From positions 132,501,989 to 132,565,988 of the forward strand of contig CP136068.1 in assembly GCA_032622095.1 (NCBI GenBank): a stretch of DNA of 64,000 nucleotides, in the 5' to 3' direction. Positions 12,413-23,611 of this stretch are shown in pieces. The DNA is from Siphonodentalium dalli (Eukaryota; Mollusca; Scaphopoda; Gadilida; Siphonodentaliidae). The notes beneath the pieces are model-generated. The model saw only the letters and a list, made by a program, of their open reading frames with translations, was not told where the DNA came from and made no database searches. Each line of letters starts with the position of its first letter. Within the stretch, counting starts at the first letter, position 1. Position numbers and translations under genes: made by a program.

Positions 12413-12694
12413 ATGGAGCCCGGGAGGTGACATCCGAATGTTTTTTGTTAAGTCGTGGCCACGAGAATAAAGTCGAGGCCACGAGAATATGAAGTCGTGG
12501 CCACGAGCATATGAAGTCGTGGCCACGAGAATATGAAGTCGTGGCCATGAGAATATGAAGTCGTGGCCACGAGAATAAAGTCGTGGCCACGACTTCATAT
12601 TCTCGTGGCCACGACTTCATATTATCGTGGCCACGACTTTATTCTCGTGGCCACGACTTAAAAAAACATTCGGATGTCACCTCCGTGGCTCCAT
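12413..12694. mobile_element. Foldback element made of GTCGTGGCCACGAC units
   Basis: Outer inverted repeats read AGGTGACATCCGAATGTTTT on the left (from about 12425) and the reverse complement on the right, ending CCTCCGTGGCTCCAT. Between them are about six direct units of 19-22 bp (AGTCGTGGCCACGAGAATATGA and variants, differing by ATGA/none) and then three to four inverted units. Each unit contains the perfect palindrome GTGGCCAC. The whole can fold into one long stem and into many short ones. There is no coding function; apparent open frames are translations of the repeat. Confidence 0.8.
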
Positions 12695-12829
12695 TTAAAG
12701 GTACTTCTGCATAGCATTATTTTGAACAAATGTGAACCTGATAATATTAAAATGCCCATGGCATTCACACTCTCGTTATTGTGTGGCCAATTCAACACTA
12801 AGTGTACGTTCAGACGACCACGGTTCAAT

Positions 12830-13465
12830 CGTAAGTGGAGGAATCGGGGCCCGACGAGATCGTGGATAGTTTGTTCACACAATTGCGATGTCGTCCTACG
12901 TGTACATGAACATCCTAAAGTATGTGATTGACTACACCGGCCATTTCCATGCAGCTACAATTTTTACGTACACAGGACTGCGAATCTTGCGTGGAGGTAT
13001 CAAACCAAGGATACGCCACAATTTCGCATCTAAAATCAAACAGTGCTTGATATTAATTTTGACCTACGAATTTGATGTGAGCATGCGCAGTCCAATTACC
13101 GGTTACTTCCTACGACGGAAAAGTTTCCACTTACGATTGAATCGTGGTCGTCTGAACGTTCACCAAGTGAATGTTCTTATTATCACGATTCAATCGTAAG
13201 TGGAAAGATTTCGTTGTGGGTAGTAACCGGTAGTTGTACTGCGCATGCTCACGACATGATCGCGAGTGATAAAAAGTAATTTTAGATGCGAAATTGTGGC
13301 GTATCCTTGGTTACATCCACTTGTGACTAAATCAGAACTGGGTGTGTACGTAAAATTCGTACAAAGTAAATGGAAAAAACATAGGGTAGTTAATCACATG
13401 GTTACCCGCCTATATAAATATACTCATCTGCGATGACATCGTAATCGTGTCAACAAACTACCATG
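12830..13465. repeat. Foldback with nested inverted repeats
   Basis: An inner pair includes AAGGATACGCCACAATTTCG (about 13010) matched inversely near 13290-13310, and AGCATGCGCAGT matched by ACTGCGCATGCT. The passage TTACGATTGAATCGTGGTCG near 13132 is matched by CACGATTCAATCGTAAG near 13177 and a third copy near 12820. An outer pair contains TTTGTTCACACAATTGCGATG-like text near 12868 and 13445. No gene is supported. Confidence 0.65.
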
Positions 13466-13499
13466 ATTTTGTCAGGTGAATCATGGTCATCTGAATTTC

Positions 13500-13984
13500 C
13501 GAGGGCGCTCACATTGTTGGAAGAATGAACTTTACACTTTGTTTATAAATATGTTTGCAAATTATGAAAATACATGTATCCATATATCACATACATGTAT
13601 ATGCAGCATATTTTACTTCCAATTACAGAAATGCCAGATTCATTAGCCACGGTCACTGTTGTGGAGCTACAGTACCGTGTACTAGTAGTTATGATACACC
13701 AAATAAAATTAATACAACCACAAGGATCTCGTTAAATGAACATATATATGCATGTATAAGATGAATCACTATATTGTGTTGCCATGCCTGTTTGTGTAAT
13801 GCCAATCAATGCGGCCTGACAACAGGCGATGGGTGGAGTTTATAAATTGATACCAGACACAATTTCGGCAACTTCGAAGTTCATGGTGTGCTACATTTAA
13901 CCCCCTACTTGTATATACAATACAAATTTTCTATCAAGCGTTCCCATGTCCTATAGAAAGTATAGTTGGACAAATAGACGAAAA
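13500..13984. other. Non-genic stretch
   Basis: No gene, repeat or RNA feature could be supported in this AT-rich sequence. Confidence 0.4.
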
Positions 13985-15440
13985 ATGGTCATATGATCAG
14001 GGGGAGGGGGGGGGTCGGAAAATATGTTCAGGCATGTATGCTGATTTTTTCCGTTCGACCCTTGTTGGGACCCACCCACCCCCGCGTCCAAACATCCACC
14101 CCACCATTTTAACAATAAAACAGATTTGCGGGGGGGGGGGGGGGTGGGAGAATGGATTATGGAGATTCACTGTAAACAGCTGTATATGAATTTCTGTGAA
14201 TACTATTTGTCATGGATGTTAACATTGACATGTAAATAGGAACGACTCATTTTGGGGTCATTCAGCAAAAAAACATGGCTGCCGGTCACCAGCCGGTGGC
14301 CATCTTGGAATTCACAATTCAATCCATTAGCATGAGCTACAAGCTATACTGTTTGTCTGATCATCATGAAATTTGTCATTTCTGTTTATAAATACCGGTA
14401 TTTCTCTTAGTGTAATGAGTTTTAAGCCAAACTCATTGCAAAAACAGTCAAACGACTTGCAGGAAAAAAAACATTTTAGTTGCGGGAAAAAATGTTTGTT
14501 GGTCCCATCAAGTTCAACCACCCATCCACCCCGGCATACGTGCCCGGAAATCCCCCCTGATATGATAGCCAATCCACCCATCCTCCCCGGCATACGTGCC
14601 CGGAAATCCCCCCTGATATGATGGCCAATATTGTTTTTAAAGAAGTCAATCCGCAGTATAAGTGGTATAATTATACTGGTATGTGTGATATTTGACATGC
14701 AGAAGTAATAGTTTGTGCCGCTATCTTCTAGTATACATAATTATGCTTGTATATTGTACAGTATAATTTGTTCAATTCCCCAATGATTATGTATAATTGT
14801 GTTTACTAGTATATGCATGGAAATAGAGTATTTGTGAACTCACCTAATTCAAGTAAAGATGATAAAATCAAATGTTGTATTGACATTTGGGGTGCCACGT
14901 TGCACAAATTTCAGGCACGTATGGCATTTTTTCCCTTTCGATCATTTTTTGTTCCCACCCACCCCCACCGCCAAATTTTTGTCCGTTTTCGGCAGTTTTT
15001 TCCGACCGTTTTTTTACACCCACCCCCTTTTAACACTAAAACAGATATTTGCGGGGGGAAATTCACTGTAAACAGCTGTATATGAATTTCTGTGCATACT
15101 ATTTATCATGGATGTTAACATGGACATGTAAATAGGAATGAATGAGTCATTTTGAGGTCATTCGGCCAAAAAAACATGGCTGTCAGCGGCCATCTTGGAT
15201 TTCAAAATTTGCAACAAAATACAACACGATAACTGCCTGCAGTCAGTTTACCAGTTATAATTATATTATTTCTCTCATTCAAAGTGGTTTTGAAGCCCAA
15301 CTCATTGCCAAAACACTAAAAAAACAAGCAGGAAAATTTTGTTTTAGTTGCGGAAAAAATTGCTTGTTGGTGGCTTTGACCACCCACCCCGGCATATGTG
15401 CCGGAATTTTTTTTTGACCCCCCCCCCCCCGCCTCCCCCA
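13985..15440 (+). repeat. Two diverged tandem copies of an about 900-bp unit
   Basis: Copy one runs about 13985-14640 and copy two about 14890-15440. Shared landmarks are ATTCACTGTAAACAGCTGTA (14165 and 15060), AAAAAAACATGGCTG (about 14268 and 15168) and TTTTAGTTGCGG followed by a CACCCCGGCATA block. Offset is 895-901 bp. Both carry long C and G runs. Fragments of the same text occur near 4500 and 6300, so the unit is part of a dispersed family. Open frames here shift with the homopolymers and do not look coding. Confidence 0.7.
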
Positions 15441-15535
15441 AGCTGTTTCAATTGCCTTAAAACATTTACAAGTATATGATATTTACAAGACCAATATGAT
15501 ATCATACCGGTACCTATACATGTATCTGGAATGTT

Positions 15536-15880
15536 TTTGGGAGTATTTGGTACAGGTACCGGTGTAACACGTCATCTCCTCCTGTCTGGATATCTTCCTC
15601 CATGTGGGAGTGTATTTGCGAATGTCCTCAGATATCTCACTCGCACACCCTGGGCATTTTCCCCCATGTATGACTAAAAGAAAATTCACTCATTTAATAT
15701 CGTTTGACCCTGAAATGGCCAGAAAGAAATGTTTTATGAGATTTAAGTTTGTTTTGTTATATTTAATTTGTGTTTGTTCAAGTAACATATATCAAATGAG
15801 TTAAATTTTATTTTAGTCATTCATGGGGGGGGGTATCCAGAGTGGGGGATATATCCAGGGGGAGATATCTGTTACACCGG
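15536..15880. repeat. Inverted repeat with ACCGGTGTAACA ends
   Basis: The left end ACCGGTGTAACACGTCATCT and following CTCCTCCTGTCTGGATAT are matched in reverse complement by CCAGGGGGAGATATCTGTTACACCGGT on the right. An inner CCCCCATGTATGACTA pairs with TAGTCATTCATGGGGG. It is probably a foldback MITE; target-site duplications are not clear. Confidence 0.55.
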
Positions 15881-17645
15881 TATATGATACCGGTACATGT
15901 ATTTGTAGCTGTTTCTGACCATCTTGCAGCATTTGAATGTATATAATTTACTGTTATAACTCGGCCCCCGGGTGATCAATTTTGATGATGTATCTTAATA
16001 ATATGTATATGATCAGTCATTCCTCATTTCTGATGTCATTACAAGCATTCAAATCTTTTTTTTTCAGACAGGAGGAGCTGCTTGACTGGATTGAGACATC
16101 AAAATTTCATTCAAGGCCTGATATCTGATAACCAATCATAGAATCATGTTTCCTGTCAGAGTGCTTCTTGCAGACACTGCATGGTGACCCTTAATACCAA
16201 TATTATTAATTCTGTCCAAGACTGGATGAGGAAGGATTTCAAATGTTATTCGGTGTATATGTACATGTACATGTATATCGGTATTCGTCCATGCATGCAT
16301 GTATGTTGTTGCTGTGTGACAGTGAGTCATGAGTCTCCTGGCTATACACATGTACCATATGTATACCTACGGACGGTATGCACTGAATCCAGTACCATGC
16401 TTACCTGGTAACTAGTGCACACTGCAGCGAAGGGGAGGCTTTAATTTATAACCAAATGACGATCAATGTGTTCATCAAAGTAAAAAATGACACATATATG
16501 TATGCATTCCTTCCTTGATGGAGACCGATCAGTGACCTCTACATTGTATCAGACTTATGTGGTGAAAATCTTAGCAAGTGAAGTTAGTGAATTCAATTCT
16601 ACAACAGACATGTACTTGTATGCTTCATCGAGTCTCAGAAAATGTGCACTATGGCATCCAGCGTATGCATAAACTTTTTTATATTTCATACTACATTGAC
16701 CAGAATTTGGAGGTGTACCAGTTTCAAATCTCCACACAAAGCACAACAGTACCCATGGAACAGTCTCAAGCCTTGTTTCTGAGCTTATCTGAAGGATATG
16801 AACTTTTAATTGACAAATTATTGCAGTATGTCAATATAATCAGATTCATGTACACATACAGGCCTTAAAATTCATAACAGAATCAACATATTCTAATGTT
16901 CCTTTATCTTTGTCAACCTGCTGTATCACCAAGTAATCTGTACAAGGAGCTTAAAGTGGCTTATACATGTACCATACATGCACATTTAAAGATAGATAAT
17001 CCGAGTTCACGCTCCTCAATTACCATTTCTTTGGCTTCGGGGGTAAAAATAATTGATTCGAGTCGAGGAACACAGTTCAACACACCCTTTAAAGTTCTGA
17101 GTTATAAAATATAAATTTTTGAAATCTGTTATTTTTCACCGCCTTGAATATTTCCCGGCGTAGCAAATATTCAACGAGCCGACTGAGTCGACTGACCTAA
17201 ACTTGATACCAAGTTGCGATGAACAAAATTTTGATATATAACATGTTTTGGAAAATGTTACACTAGAGTTGACAGTAGTTAGCATTATGTTTTGGTATTT
17301 AATCGATTAAGAAATGTTGTTCTTGGAATATGATGGTATGGAGACCATCAATTCAGATTGTTTACCTTTAATTGTCCATGATGACTTTAAAGCATAACAT
17401 ATGTTATCTTTATTTTTTGTATCCCTGCATAAAATGGGGTGATAAATTTATATTATACTCACATCTGGTCTTTCGATATTCTGTGAGTTAATTAATTTAT
17501 ATGAAAGAATGTCATTGCATGCTAGCAATTATGATAAACATCACTGTTACAGTGACATTACCATTCAATGTTGAATAAGTCCAATAAGATGCCAAAGTTT
17601 AATAAAAACCTTCTATGACTGGAGATTCTTGAAATGTTGCTAAAA
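15881..17645. other. Long non-genic stretch
   Basis: No supported gene. Short ATGTACATGTACATGTAT-type runs occur near 16255-16275. Open frames are short and overlap on both strands without recognisable domains. At 16990-17060 a patch resembling 25150-25215 in reverse complement (TCGAGTC...TTGGCTTC/GGGGGTAAAA blocks) suggests a dispersed repeat. Confidence 0.4.
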
Positions 17646-17649
17646 CCCT

Positions 17650-17866
17650 GCGCCAATGCATTCTCTTATATTTGCGAGTCTCCAAAATGGAGCCTCACAT
17701 ATATAAGAGAATACATGGCCTAACAATATTTACCTTGACCTTGTAATCCAGTGCATCCTTTTATACATGTGAGGCTTCCTATGTGAGACTTGCATATATA
17801 CAATAATTCACTGGTACATGATCTTTAATGCTGTACCAGCGCAGCTCCCATCATGAAAGGGTTAAA
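17650..17866. repeat. Degenerate double-hairpin MITE relative
   Basis: CCAATGCATTCTCTTATA pairs with TATAAGAGAATACATGG, and a second weaker hairpin follows at about 17745-17810. The right end GAAAGGGTTAA resembles the end of the CCCTTTACCC-type elements at 25250 and 50739. It appears to be an old relative of those MITEs. Confidence 0.55.
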
Positions 17867-17889
17867 CAGTGCATGGCCAAAGCATTGAA

Positions 17890-18150
17890 AAATATTCTGA
17901 AAATAATATTTTAATAGACTAAAATATGTTTAACCTTCTACGCGATTACTAGTAGCAATGTTTGTTGACAAATCACTGTAACAGTTTTGTTTACATAGCA
18001 ATGGTTCCAACAGGAGAAATTTCGTTATTGGAAAACTTTCAATAATTAATATAGGAATCAGTAATTCATGTTTTTCTGAGTGTTGTATGTTATATGTTTG
18101 GCATATTTACTCACTATGAGTGCCTTGGGTCCCTTTAAAATGATTTGAAA
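17890..18150 (+). repeat. Interspersed repeat, second copy of 9060-9310
   Basis: It shares TTTGTTGACAAATCACTGTA and GTTTACATAGCAATGGTTCC-like text with 9060-9310. No coding potential. Confidence 0.5.
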
Positions 18151-18689
18151 CACTCAATGAAATATCTGCACACCGGTAGATTATTTTGTAGGGATTTTAG
18201 TGTGATGAGAGTCAGAATCATGATTCTTCGTTTGAGTCTGGTAAAAAGCAGCTGCTTTGATGTAGAAATGCTATAGTTTGATTCTTGCAAAATTTTAAGG
18301 CCTGTATACATTCGCCTTTATCCATCAAAGGTGCTCCAGACACTTCATACCGCTATAATCATAGTATGTACATGTACCTTGTTTTACAAACTTTTATGTT
18401 ATTTTGCATGACCGCACTTCAAATAACTCTAAAGCAGCTCATGCTCTTAATGCATCAATTTAAAATTCTGCAACTTAATGCATCAATTTAGAATTCTGCA
18501 CTTTTATCCGCATTTTTATCACAAAAAGTCTGGAAATACTAGTGAGTACTAGTGCTATGCTATTAAACATGTAGACTATATACTGTGAAAAGACTTGATA
18601 AAGTCTTAATAAATTTAACAGTTGTTTCCAGTAGAAGATAGACAAAAGCTCTTTAAGTTCCATATTTGCAGTGTTTTACACTGAGCATT
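18151..18689. other. Non-genic stretch
   Basis: A local direct duplication is visible: AACTTAATGCATCAATTTA-like text (…AATGCATCAATTTAAAATTCTGCA then …AATGCATCAATTTAGAATTCTGCA) near 18450-18500. No gene is supported. Confidence 0.4.
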
Positions 18690-18932
18690 AAGAGCATCTC
18701 CTTTTATTCTCAGCAGAATATATGCAAACAACATAGTATAAATTATAATGAAAATGAATTTATGACTCCAGCCAATAATTCATTATCATTATAAATACCA
18801 TGTTTGCATTGTTCATAGAGCACACAGGTGTTGCACTTATCCATGGGCCAAATTCATTCATTTGTTGCATATATTCTTTTGAGTATAAAAGGAGATGGTC
18901 TCATAAATGGCCGGATTTAGTGTACCCTTTAA
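18690..18932. mobile_element. TTAA-type foldback MITE, left end eroded
   Basis: CATCTCCTTTTATTCTCAGC on the left pairs inversely with the right-side text GAGTATAAAAGGAGATGG. The right end reads GGATTTAGTGTACCCT followed by TTAA (18929-18932), as in the element at 45580-45843. The central ATGACTCCAGCCAATAATTCA is also shared with that family. The left terminal repeat is not recognisable. Confidence 0.55.
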
Positions 18933-19670
18933 TGCTTGTAATACATGCATGTACTAGTACCTGTTTAGACCAAGTTTTCCCTGTCCACAACTTGTGGTAT
19001 CGGTTGGGTTGTTGCTGTTTTGGACCGAGTCCTATCCCGATACTCTTCTATAATGGACTTTACGCCCATAATTGTGGGTTGACGTTATCTTGATTGTAGC
19101 ACTACCAGTATTTCGTCAGATTAGGTCAAAGTGACGCTTTTTTATAAGAACATAGAGGGCAGCCTTTCCCAAGCATGATGATTTAAAACCTACATATACT
19201 TAGAGTAATTGACCATCTCTAACGTGGTGTTACCCCGGTAATGCTGTGGTATTACACTGCAGTAATTTCCAACACCATGGTAAGGTTGTCGCTTGAACAC
19301 AAAACAGCACTACGAGGGATGCGGTATGCAATTAAAATGCAGTGATTCTCCTTATATCTTTGGAACTTAAAGGAATGGATGGCCTTCGTTATAGGTTATA
19401 ATTTATAAATAACATTTACAAAAAGTTTCCCAAGAATATACTAATAGTATAGGATAATGTTCATATGAATGCGTTATTATCCACAAAACACACTTTGTGT
19501 GAGTCAATCGTTTATTTATATACAGCAGTAAATAGTGAGCGATAAGCAAAACACTCAACACCGTTGCGATTGTTTAATTGAGCGATTCATGGTGACCCAT
19601 TCAACACTTCAAAATCTTGAGAGGTTATAGAAGAGTAGCCGGACAGGACTCGATCCAAAACAGTTTCAAC
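18933..19670. other. Non-genic stretch
   Basis: No gene, RNA or repeat could be supported. Confidence 0.35.
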
Positions 19671-19671
19671 T

Positions 19672-19884
19672 GCAGTAATGCTCTAAGTAATCAACTCCTT
19701 AACCACAGCATAATTATGGGTAACTTTTCAGGATTTAGTCGGAAATATGGCTTGTTGCCATTCATCGGAAAGCTCTCAGAGCTCTCCGATGAATGGCAAC
19801 AAGCCATATTTCTGACTAAATCCTGAAAAGTTACCCATAATTCTACTGTGTTTAAGGAGTCGATTATACTCGGGGCATTACTGT
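19672..19884. mobile_element. Foldback MITE, near-perfect palindrome (CAGTAATGCCC family)
   Basis: The two arms, each about 100 bp, pair almost perfectly through GGGTAACTTTTCAGGATTTA and GGCTTGTTGCCATTCATCGG to a centre at GAGCTCTC. Ends read CAGTAATG… and …GGGCATTACTG, flanked by TA on the right. Relatives are at 30452-30655, 54073-54243 and three short copies at 34839-35320. No coding capacity. Confidence 0.85.
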
Positions 19885-20028
19885 ATTCGATATATCAAGC
19901 TGTTGCATACCGAAAAGACTTGGGCTAGTACCTGAACAGTAAACCTGCAATCTGCATGATTCATGACACAGCTATTGAAACCATGCTGTATAAACACATA
20001 ATTACACAATTTTGTTTATGGGCTTGTT

Positions 20029-20260
20029 GATATGACACGAGTGCTAGCGCACAATGATAGAATGAACAGCACACCCTAGAGTTCTATCTTTCCTCAATGG
20101 CACAAGTGCCGTATCAACAAATCCATTAATACAAGTGTCTTTCTGTGTTTATTACACATCACCCGTCCTAGAATATGTGCATTTAAAAATACAGGGTTAC
20201 GATGTGTATTAAGGCACATACAGTGCTTGTTTTGTCATGTGTGATGATTTTTTTTCCTAT
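20029..20260 (+). repeat. Repeat shared with 54247-54450
   Basis: Shared blocks are ACACGAGTG, ATGGCACAAGTGCC, CACCCGTCCTAGAAT, GTGCATT, TTAGGCACATACA/TAAGGCACATACA and CTTGTTTTGTCATGTG. In both places the segment follows a CAGTAATGCCC foldback, at once at 54 kb and after about 145 bp here. It is non-coding and may belong to one larger composite element. Confidence 0.55.
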
Positions 20261-20553
20261 CGTTTGAACTGGATACTCAAATAACAGAAATTGTTATATA
20301 TTTTTTTTGCAACCGACAGATTTGAGGTAACTCTTTCTATAAATATATTGAAAATCATGTGTCGGGATGTAATTATTAGCAATCAATATATTTTTTGTTG
20401 CGTATATAGGTTTATACAATTTTAAGAGGCAGAACAAGATACAGGTACTTTGTATAGTTTCATTTCGCGAATGTACACAGTATTTTGTTTGGCCACTTGC
20501 AATTTTAGAAACCCATAACTGTAACGAGAAATTGTTGATTGTATATTTAAAGT

Positions 20554-21010
20554 TTAAAGGTACGGGAGGCCTTGGCGGTGCGTATGCTGTGAAAATATTT
20601 CCACCGGTCAAAAACCGCCACAAACAGAAAGAATATTAAAACGTAGACAGACTTTGTCCGTATACAAATAAGAAATATCGCATAAATAGTATGTTATTGT
20701 CATATGTTTGACCATTGTTATGTAAACAAAAGCATAAAAAGTTACTTTCCTGGTGTTTGTTTATATTATGATGGTAAACATAAAGAGCGTTCTTTGTTGC
20801 TGAATTTTAATATGGAACGAATAAAGAGCGTTTATATAATTTGTGTGTGATTAGCCAGTAACACTGTGCTGCCTTCTGTAACACAATCAGGCTCCTGCTT
20901 AGGTAAAATATAGTAGGTCTTTATGATAGCATGCTGTTTACACGATGGTCATGGTATCTATGAACAAAACTGTATGCGTTTTAATGTTTTTCTGTTTACG
21001 GTGCCTTTAA
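20554..21010 (+). mobile_element. TTAA-flanked MITE (AGGTACGG family), copy 1
   Basis: The element starts AGGTACGGGAGGCC after TTAA (20554-20557) and ends CGGTGCCT before TTAA (21007-21010). It is about 449 bp and matches 52751-53244 almost throughout, except that the latter has an extra stretch before its right terminus that carries a longer inverted repeat. It contains two ATAAAGAGCGT motifs. There is no transposase frame. TTAA sites point to piggyBac or Kolobok-type mobilisation. Confidence 0.8.
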
Positions 21011-21059
21011 GCCCCCGTATTGTCTCTATTATACATTTATCAATGATATTTACAAAGAA

Positions 21060-21668
21060 GTTTTTATATTCAGAATAAATGTCAATTGTATATTTTAAAA
21101 CACAATTGAAATTATATATTAATTTAAAATTAAATGTTTTTCTTAATTAAGAATTGTTTTCTAATATATCTTTCCTAATTGGGGAAAATATTCCTAGTTA
21201 AGAAAACTTGTTTTCCTTACTTAGATTTATTTTCCTGCTTGAGAAAATCTCATTCTAGAAAAAAATGGCATCACTTAAGAAAAAATATCTTGACGATATT
21301 TCTAACTATAGAAAATATAATTTCTTGTTCTAGATTAATTGTATAACTTTCTTAAATTTCTAGCTATTCTCCCAAGATAATCGCAGTATCTTAAACTTAT
21401 CTTATTTCAAGAAAAATGAACTTATGTCAGAAAAACAATCTTTCCTACATTAAGAAAAAAAATCTATACTAAGATTTTGTTACTAGGATTTTCTTACTAA
21501 GATTACTGTGTTTTCTTAAAGAAATTTTCTCAGACAAGAAATTTTCCCACCCTTTCATTTCTTGACCTAGAAAATATGTTGGTCTTATTTTTCTAGCTAT
21601 TCTCCCAAGATAATATCTCATTTCAAGTGTTTTTTTTTTCCTGAATTGAGAAAATATTTTTGGCAGTG
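21060..21668. repeat. AT-rich element with AAGAAAAT/CTTGAAAC motifs, inverted relative of 8636-8990
   Basis: It ends TATTTTTGGCAGTG, the inverse of the start at 8636. Inside are many short motifs such as TTTCTTAAAG, TTAAGAAAA and CTAGCTATTCTCCCAAGATA (the last occurs twice, near 21362 and 21595). The left terminus is not clear. No coding function. Confidence 0.5.
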
Positions 21669-21699
21669 ATATACAGACTAACATTACATGCCAATATGA

Positions 21700-21790
21700 C
21701 GCTCTGGCACGACAAAAGGTTCAGGTTGAGGATTCGAACCAGCTTCATCATCGATGGAAGACTTATGTATGCTGTCATAATGCGCTATGC
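21700..21790 (-). other. Possible tRNA-derived (SINE-like) sequence
   Basis: On the minus strand the text GGTTCGAATCC is a perfect RNA polymerase III B box, and TAGCGCATTATGACAGC about 40 bases earlier resembles an A box. I could not fold the segment into a convincing tRNA with an anticodon arm, so it is not called as a tRNA gene. No SINE body or tail is recognised. Confidence 0.25.
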
Positions 21791-21799
21791 TCCTTCTTG

Positions 21800-22246
21800 T
21801 CTCAAATCATGTGTCCTATAGACTCAGAGTAATCATCCACAATAGGGTTACGATGTTTTGACTGTATTGCGAAGATATGTAAACTAGATTATCTGTTCAC
21901 AGGTCATGACATTTGTTCAAATACATGTAGAATTGTGGTACATGTACAATACTTGTGTTGTCCCTTCATAATTAAACTTACCCGATCAGAAAATACTTAG
22001 TGGGGAAATCGTAACCACTTTCTGTTATTCATATCGATGCACGGAGATCAGACGCAAACACTTGATTACTACAGTTTCCCCAAATTTGTGTTTAACACAT
22101 GGTAAAGACACCGGACCCGCAGTAAACAACCAATATATAATTTAATACATTGTTTGCTTGGTTCCGCTTAAAGAATGTTGAAAATAAAATGTGACATGCA
22201 TGTACATTTACCAAAATGATGTAGAAACACAATATCAGCTTGTAGT
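21800..22246. other. Intergenic region 3' of receptor gene B
   Basis: This is the downstream side of the minus-strand receptor gene. No minus-strand AATAAA signal was seen in the first 250 bases. No other gene is supported. Confidence 0.4.
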
Positions 22247-23611
22247 TCAATTCACGAACACTGCTGCAAAGTAAGATGCATATAAGGCAATCGTTACCAC
22301 AAAACACATGACAAGGCATCCGTTGTTAATCCGTTTCTTGAAGAGAATGACAGTGCACCCCTCCGGGTCTTTGTTGTATTGGCAACCGAACGGCGTCACG
22401 AACTTTGATATGCATGTGACGTTATCTGTCGCAGTATAGTCGCCGCTTCCCCCTTCGGTTGTTATTTCCGTTTCCGCTTCTGTTTCGTCGTCATCGAATT
22501 TAAGTTTCTTGCGGTGAACTCGATTTTTACGCGGACAACGAATTGGTCGGCATAACAAGCAGCGACCCTGACAAGGGCGACAACTACACTGGAAGTATCC
22601 CATCAGCCAATCATTTTCGACGAAGTTCAGTCTAATCAGTAACACGTTCACCAGAAGAGATACCAAACTGATTATTGACTGAACTACCAGGACGTATGAA
22701 AGCCACGGAATACCATCGGAACCGTTAGGAACGATACTAATGACAAATGTGATGTAAACAGTCCAGGCCAGGAACACAGAAACGCACAGTCCAACTCGGC
22801 CGACGAATTCAACCGGCAGCAGGAATACTAAAGCGTTCATTACACTAAGGCTCATGACTGGGATCAACACATTTAGAACATAAAATTCCGATTTCCGAGA
22901 TAAATAGATTTTTAAAATGACGCGGCCACTCTTTACTTTCTCGCCACAATCCGTTTTCTCGAGGTTCCATTCTGAATTATGACTGTACATATTATTTTCG
23001 GAATGCGTCACATCCGCACACTGATACTGCACCTGGTGTTCCAAGGCTGTATGGTCGGTGAAATTTATCCAGCACGATTGTCGATCAAATGGGAACAATC
23101 GGAGTGTAAAATCGCAGGGTACATTCAGTTTGAACGCCAAAAAGAACCAGTGGGTTCCGGTATGTTGAATTTCAACCCGGAGACGCTCGAAACGTGTGTA
23201 CTGTGCAAGCGAGAGCGCCACAGGGGGTACCCAAACTTCTTCGAGATCTTTATTAATAACTGTGGCGCCACTGTACCATGTTGTGTTCCATTTCAGTCTT
23301 CTGTCGTGCCACGTCATTAATATTCCAATTTTCAGAGTTAGCTCTCCCATAGCGGAATTCACGTCTATTAGTTTCCTAATGCCAGTGATAACTGTCACCA
23401 GCGCATCGTTCGGTTCGTGGTCCCAAATATCTCTCACATACCCACTGCACTTGAACAAATGGTTGTGTAAATCCGTTTTCGTGAAGTTACCACCGATAGT
23501 TTCGTTTACTGGGTACCCACTGCAAATATCCCCAGCCTCCACTTTTACAAGCTGGAACGATGCAATCACGCATAAAACAGCGAACCAAACTAACACTCTT
23601 TCAAACGCCAT
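22247..23611 (-). CDS. Divergent Cys-loop ligand-gated ion channel subunit (nicotinic receptor-like), intronless
   Basis: A plasma-membrane pentameric channel subunit of 454 residues in one exon, starting with ATG at 23611 and a clear signal peptide (about 1-26). The extracellular domain has strand motif W101-H-D and W108, Cys-loop C166 to C180 with 13 residues between, and a single loop-C cysteine (C222). Membrane segments lie at about M1 243-266, M2 272-294, M3 304-327 and M4 430-452. The M3-M4 loop has a Cys-rich cluster (342-359), a basic run and an acidic stretch. As in the paralogue at 2083-3360, loop A reads WVPP, there is no vicinal Cys pair, and M2 starts VGRVGL without the usual Glu. 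The two share most M1-M3 residues, so they are recent-family duplicates. A role as an acetylcholine receptor is not proven; binding of another ligand or an accessory subunit role is possible. Confidence 0.9.
   Translation of the reverse strand: MAFERVLVWFAVLCVIASFQLVKVEAGDICSGYPVNETIGGNFTKTDLHNHLFKCSGYVRDIWDHEPNDALVTVITGIRKLIDVNSAMGELTLKIGILMTWHDRRLKWNTTWYSGATVINKDLEEVWVPPVALSLAQYTRFERLRVEIQHTGTHWFFLAFKLNVPCDFTLRLFPFDRQSCWINFTDHTALEHQVQYQCADVTHSENNMYSHNSEWNLEKTDCGEKVKSGRVILKIYLSRKSEFYVLNVLIPVMSLSVMNALVFLLPVEFVGRVGLCVSVFLAWTVYITFVISIVPNGSDGIPWLSYVLVVQSIISLVSLLVNVLLIRLNFVENDWLMGYFQCSCRPCQGRCLLCRPIRCPRKNRVHRKKLKFDDDETEAETEITTEGGSGDYTATDNVTCISKFVTPFGCQYNKDPEGCTVILFKKRINNGCLVMCFVVTIALYASYFAAVFVN

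Noticed and set aside
12359-12620. Minus-strand frames with repeated SWPR/GHDF text
   Set aside because: They are translations of the GTCGTGGCCACGAC foldback.
14327-14698. 123-codon minus-strand frame with repeated glycine-rich block
   Set aside because: The repeat in the protein follows a local DNA duplication (GGCATACGTGCCCGGAAATC twice), within the 900-bp repeat family; not a gene.
21700-21790. tRNA gene on the minus strand
   Set aside because: A and B boxes look good but no convincing cloverleaf or anticodon arm could be drawn, so only a SINE-like call was kept.
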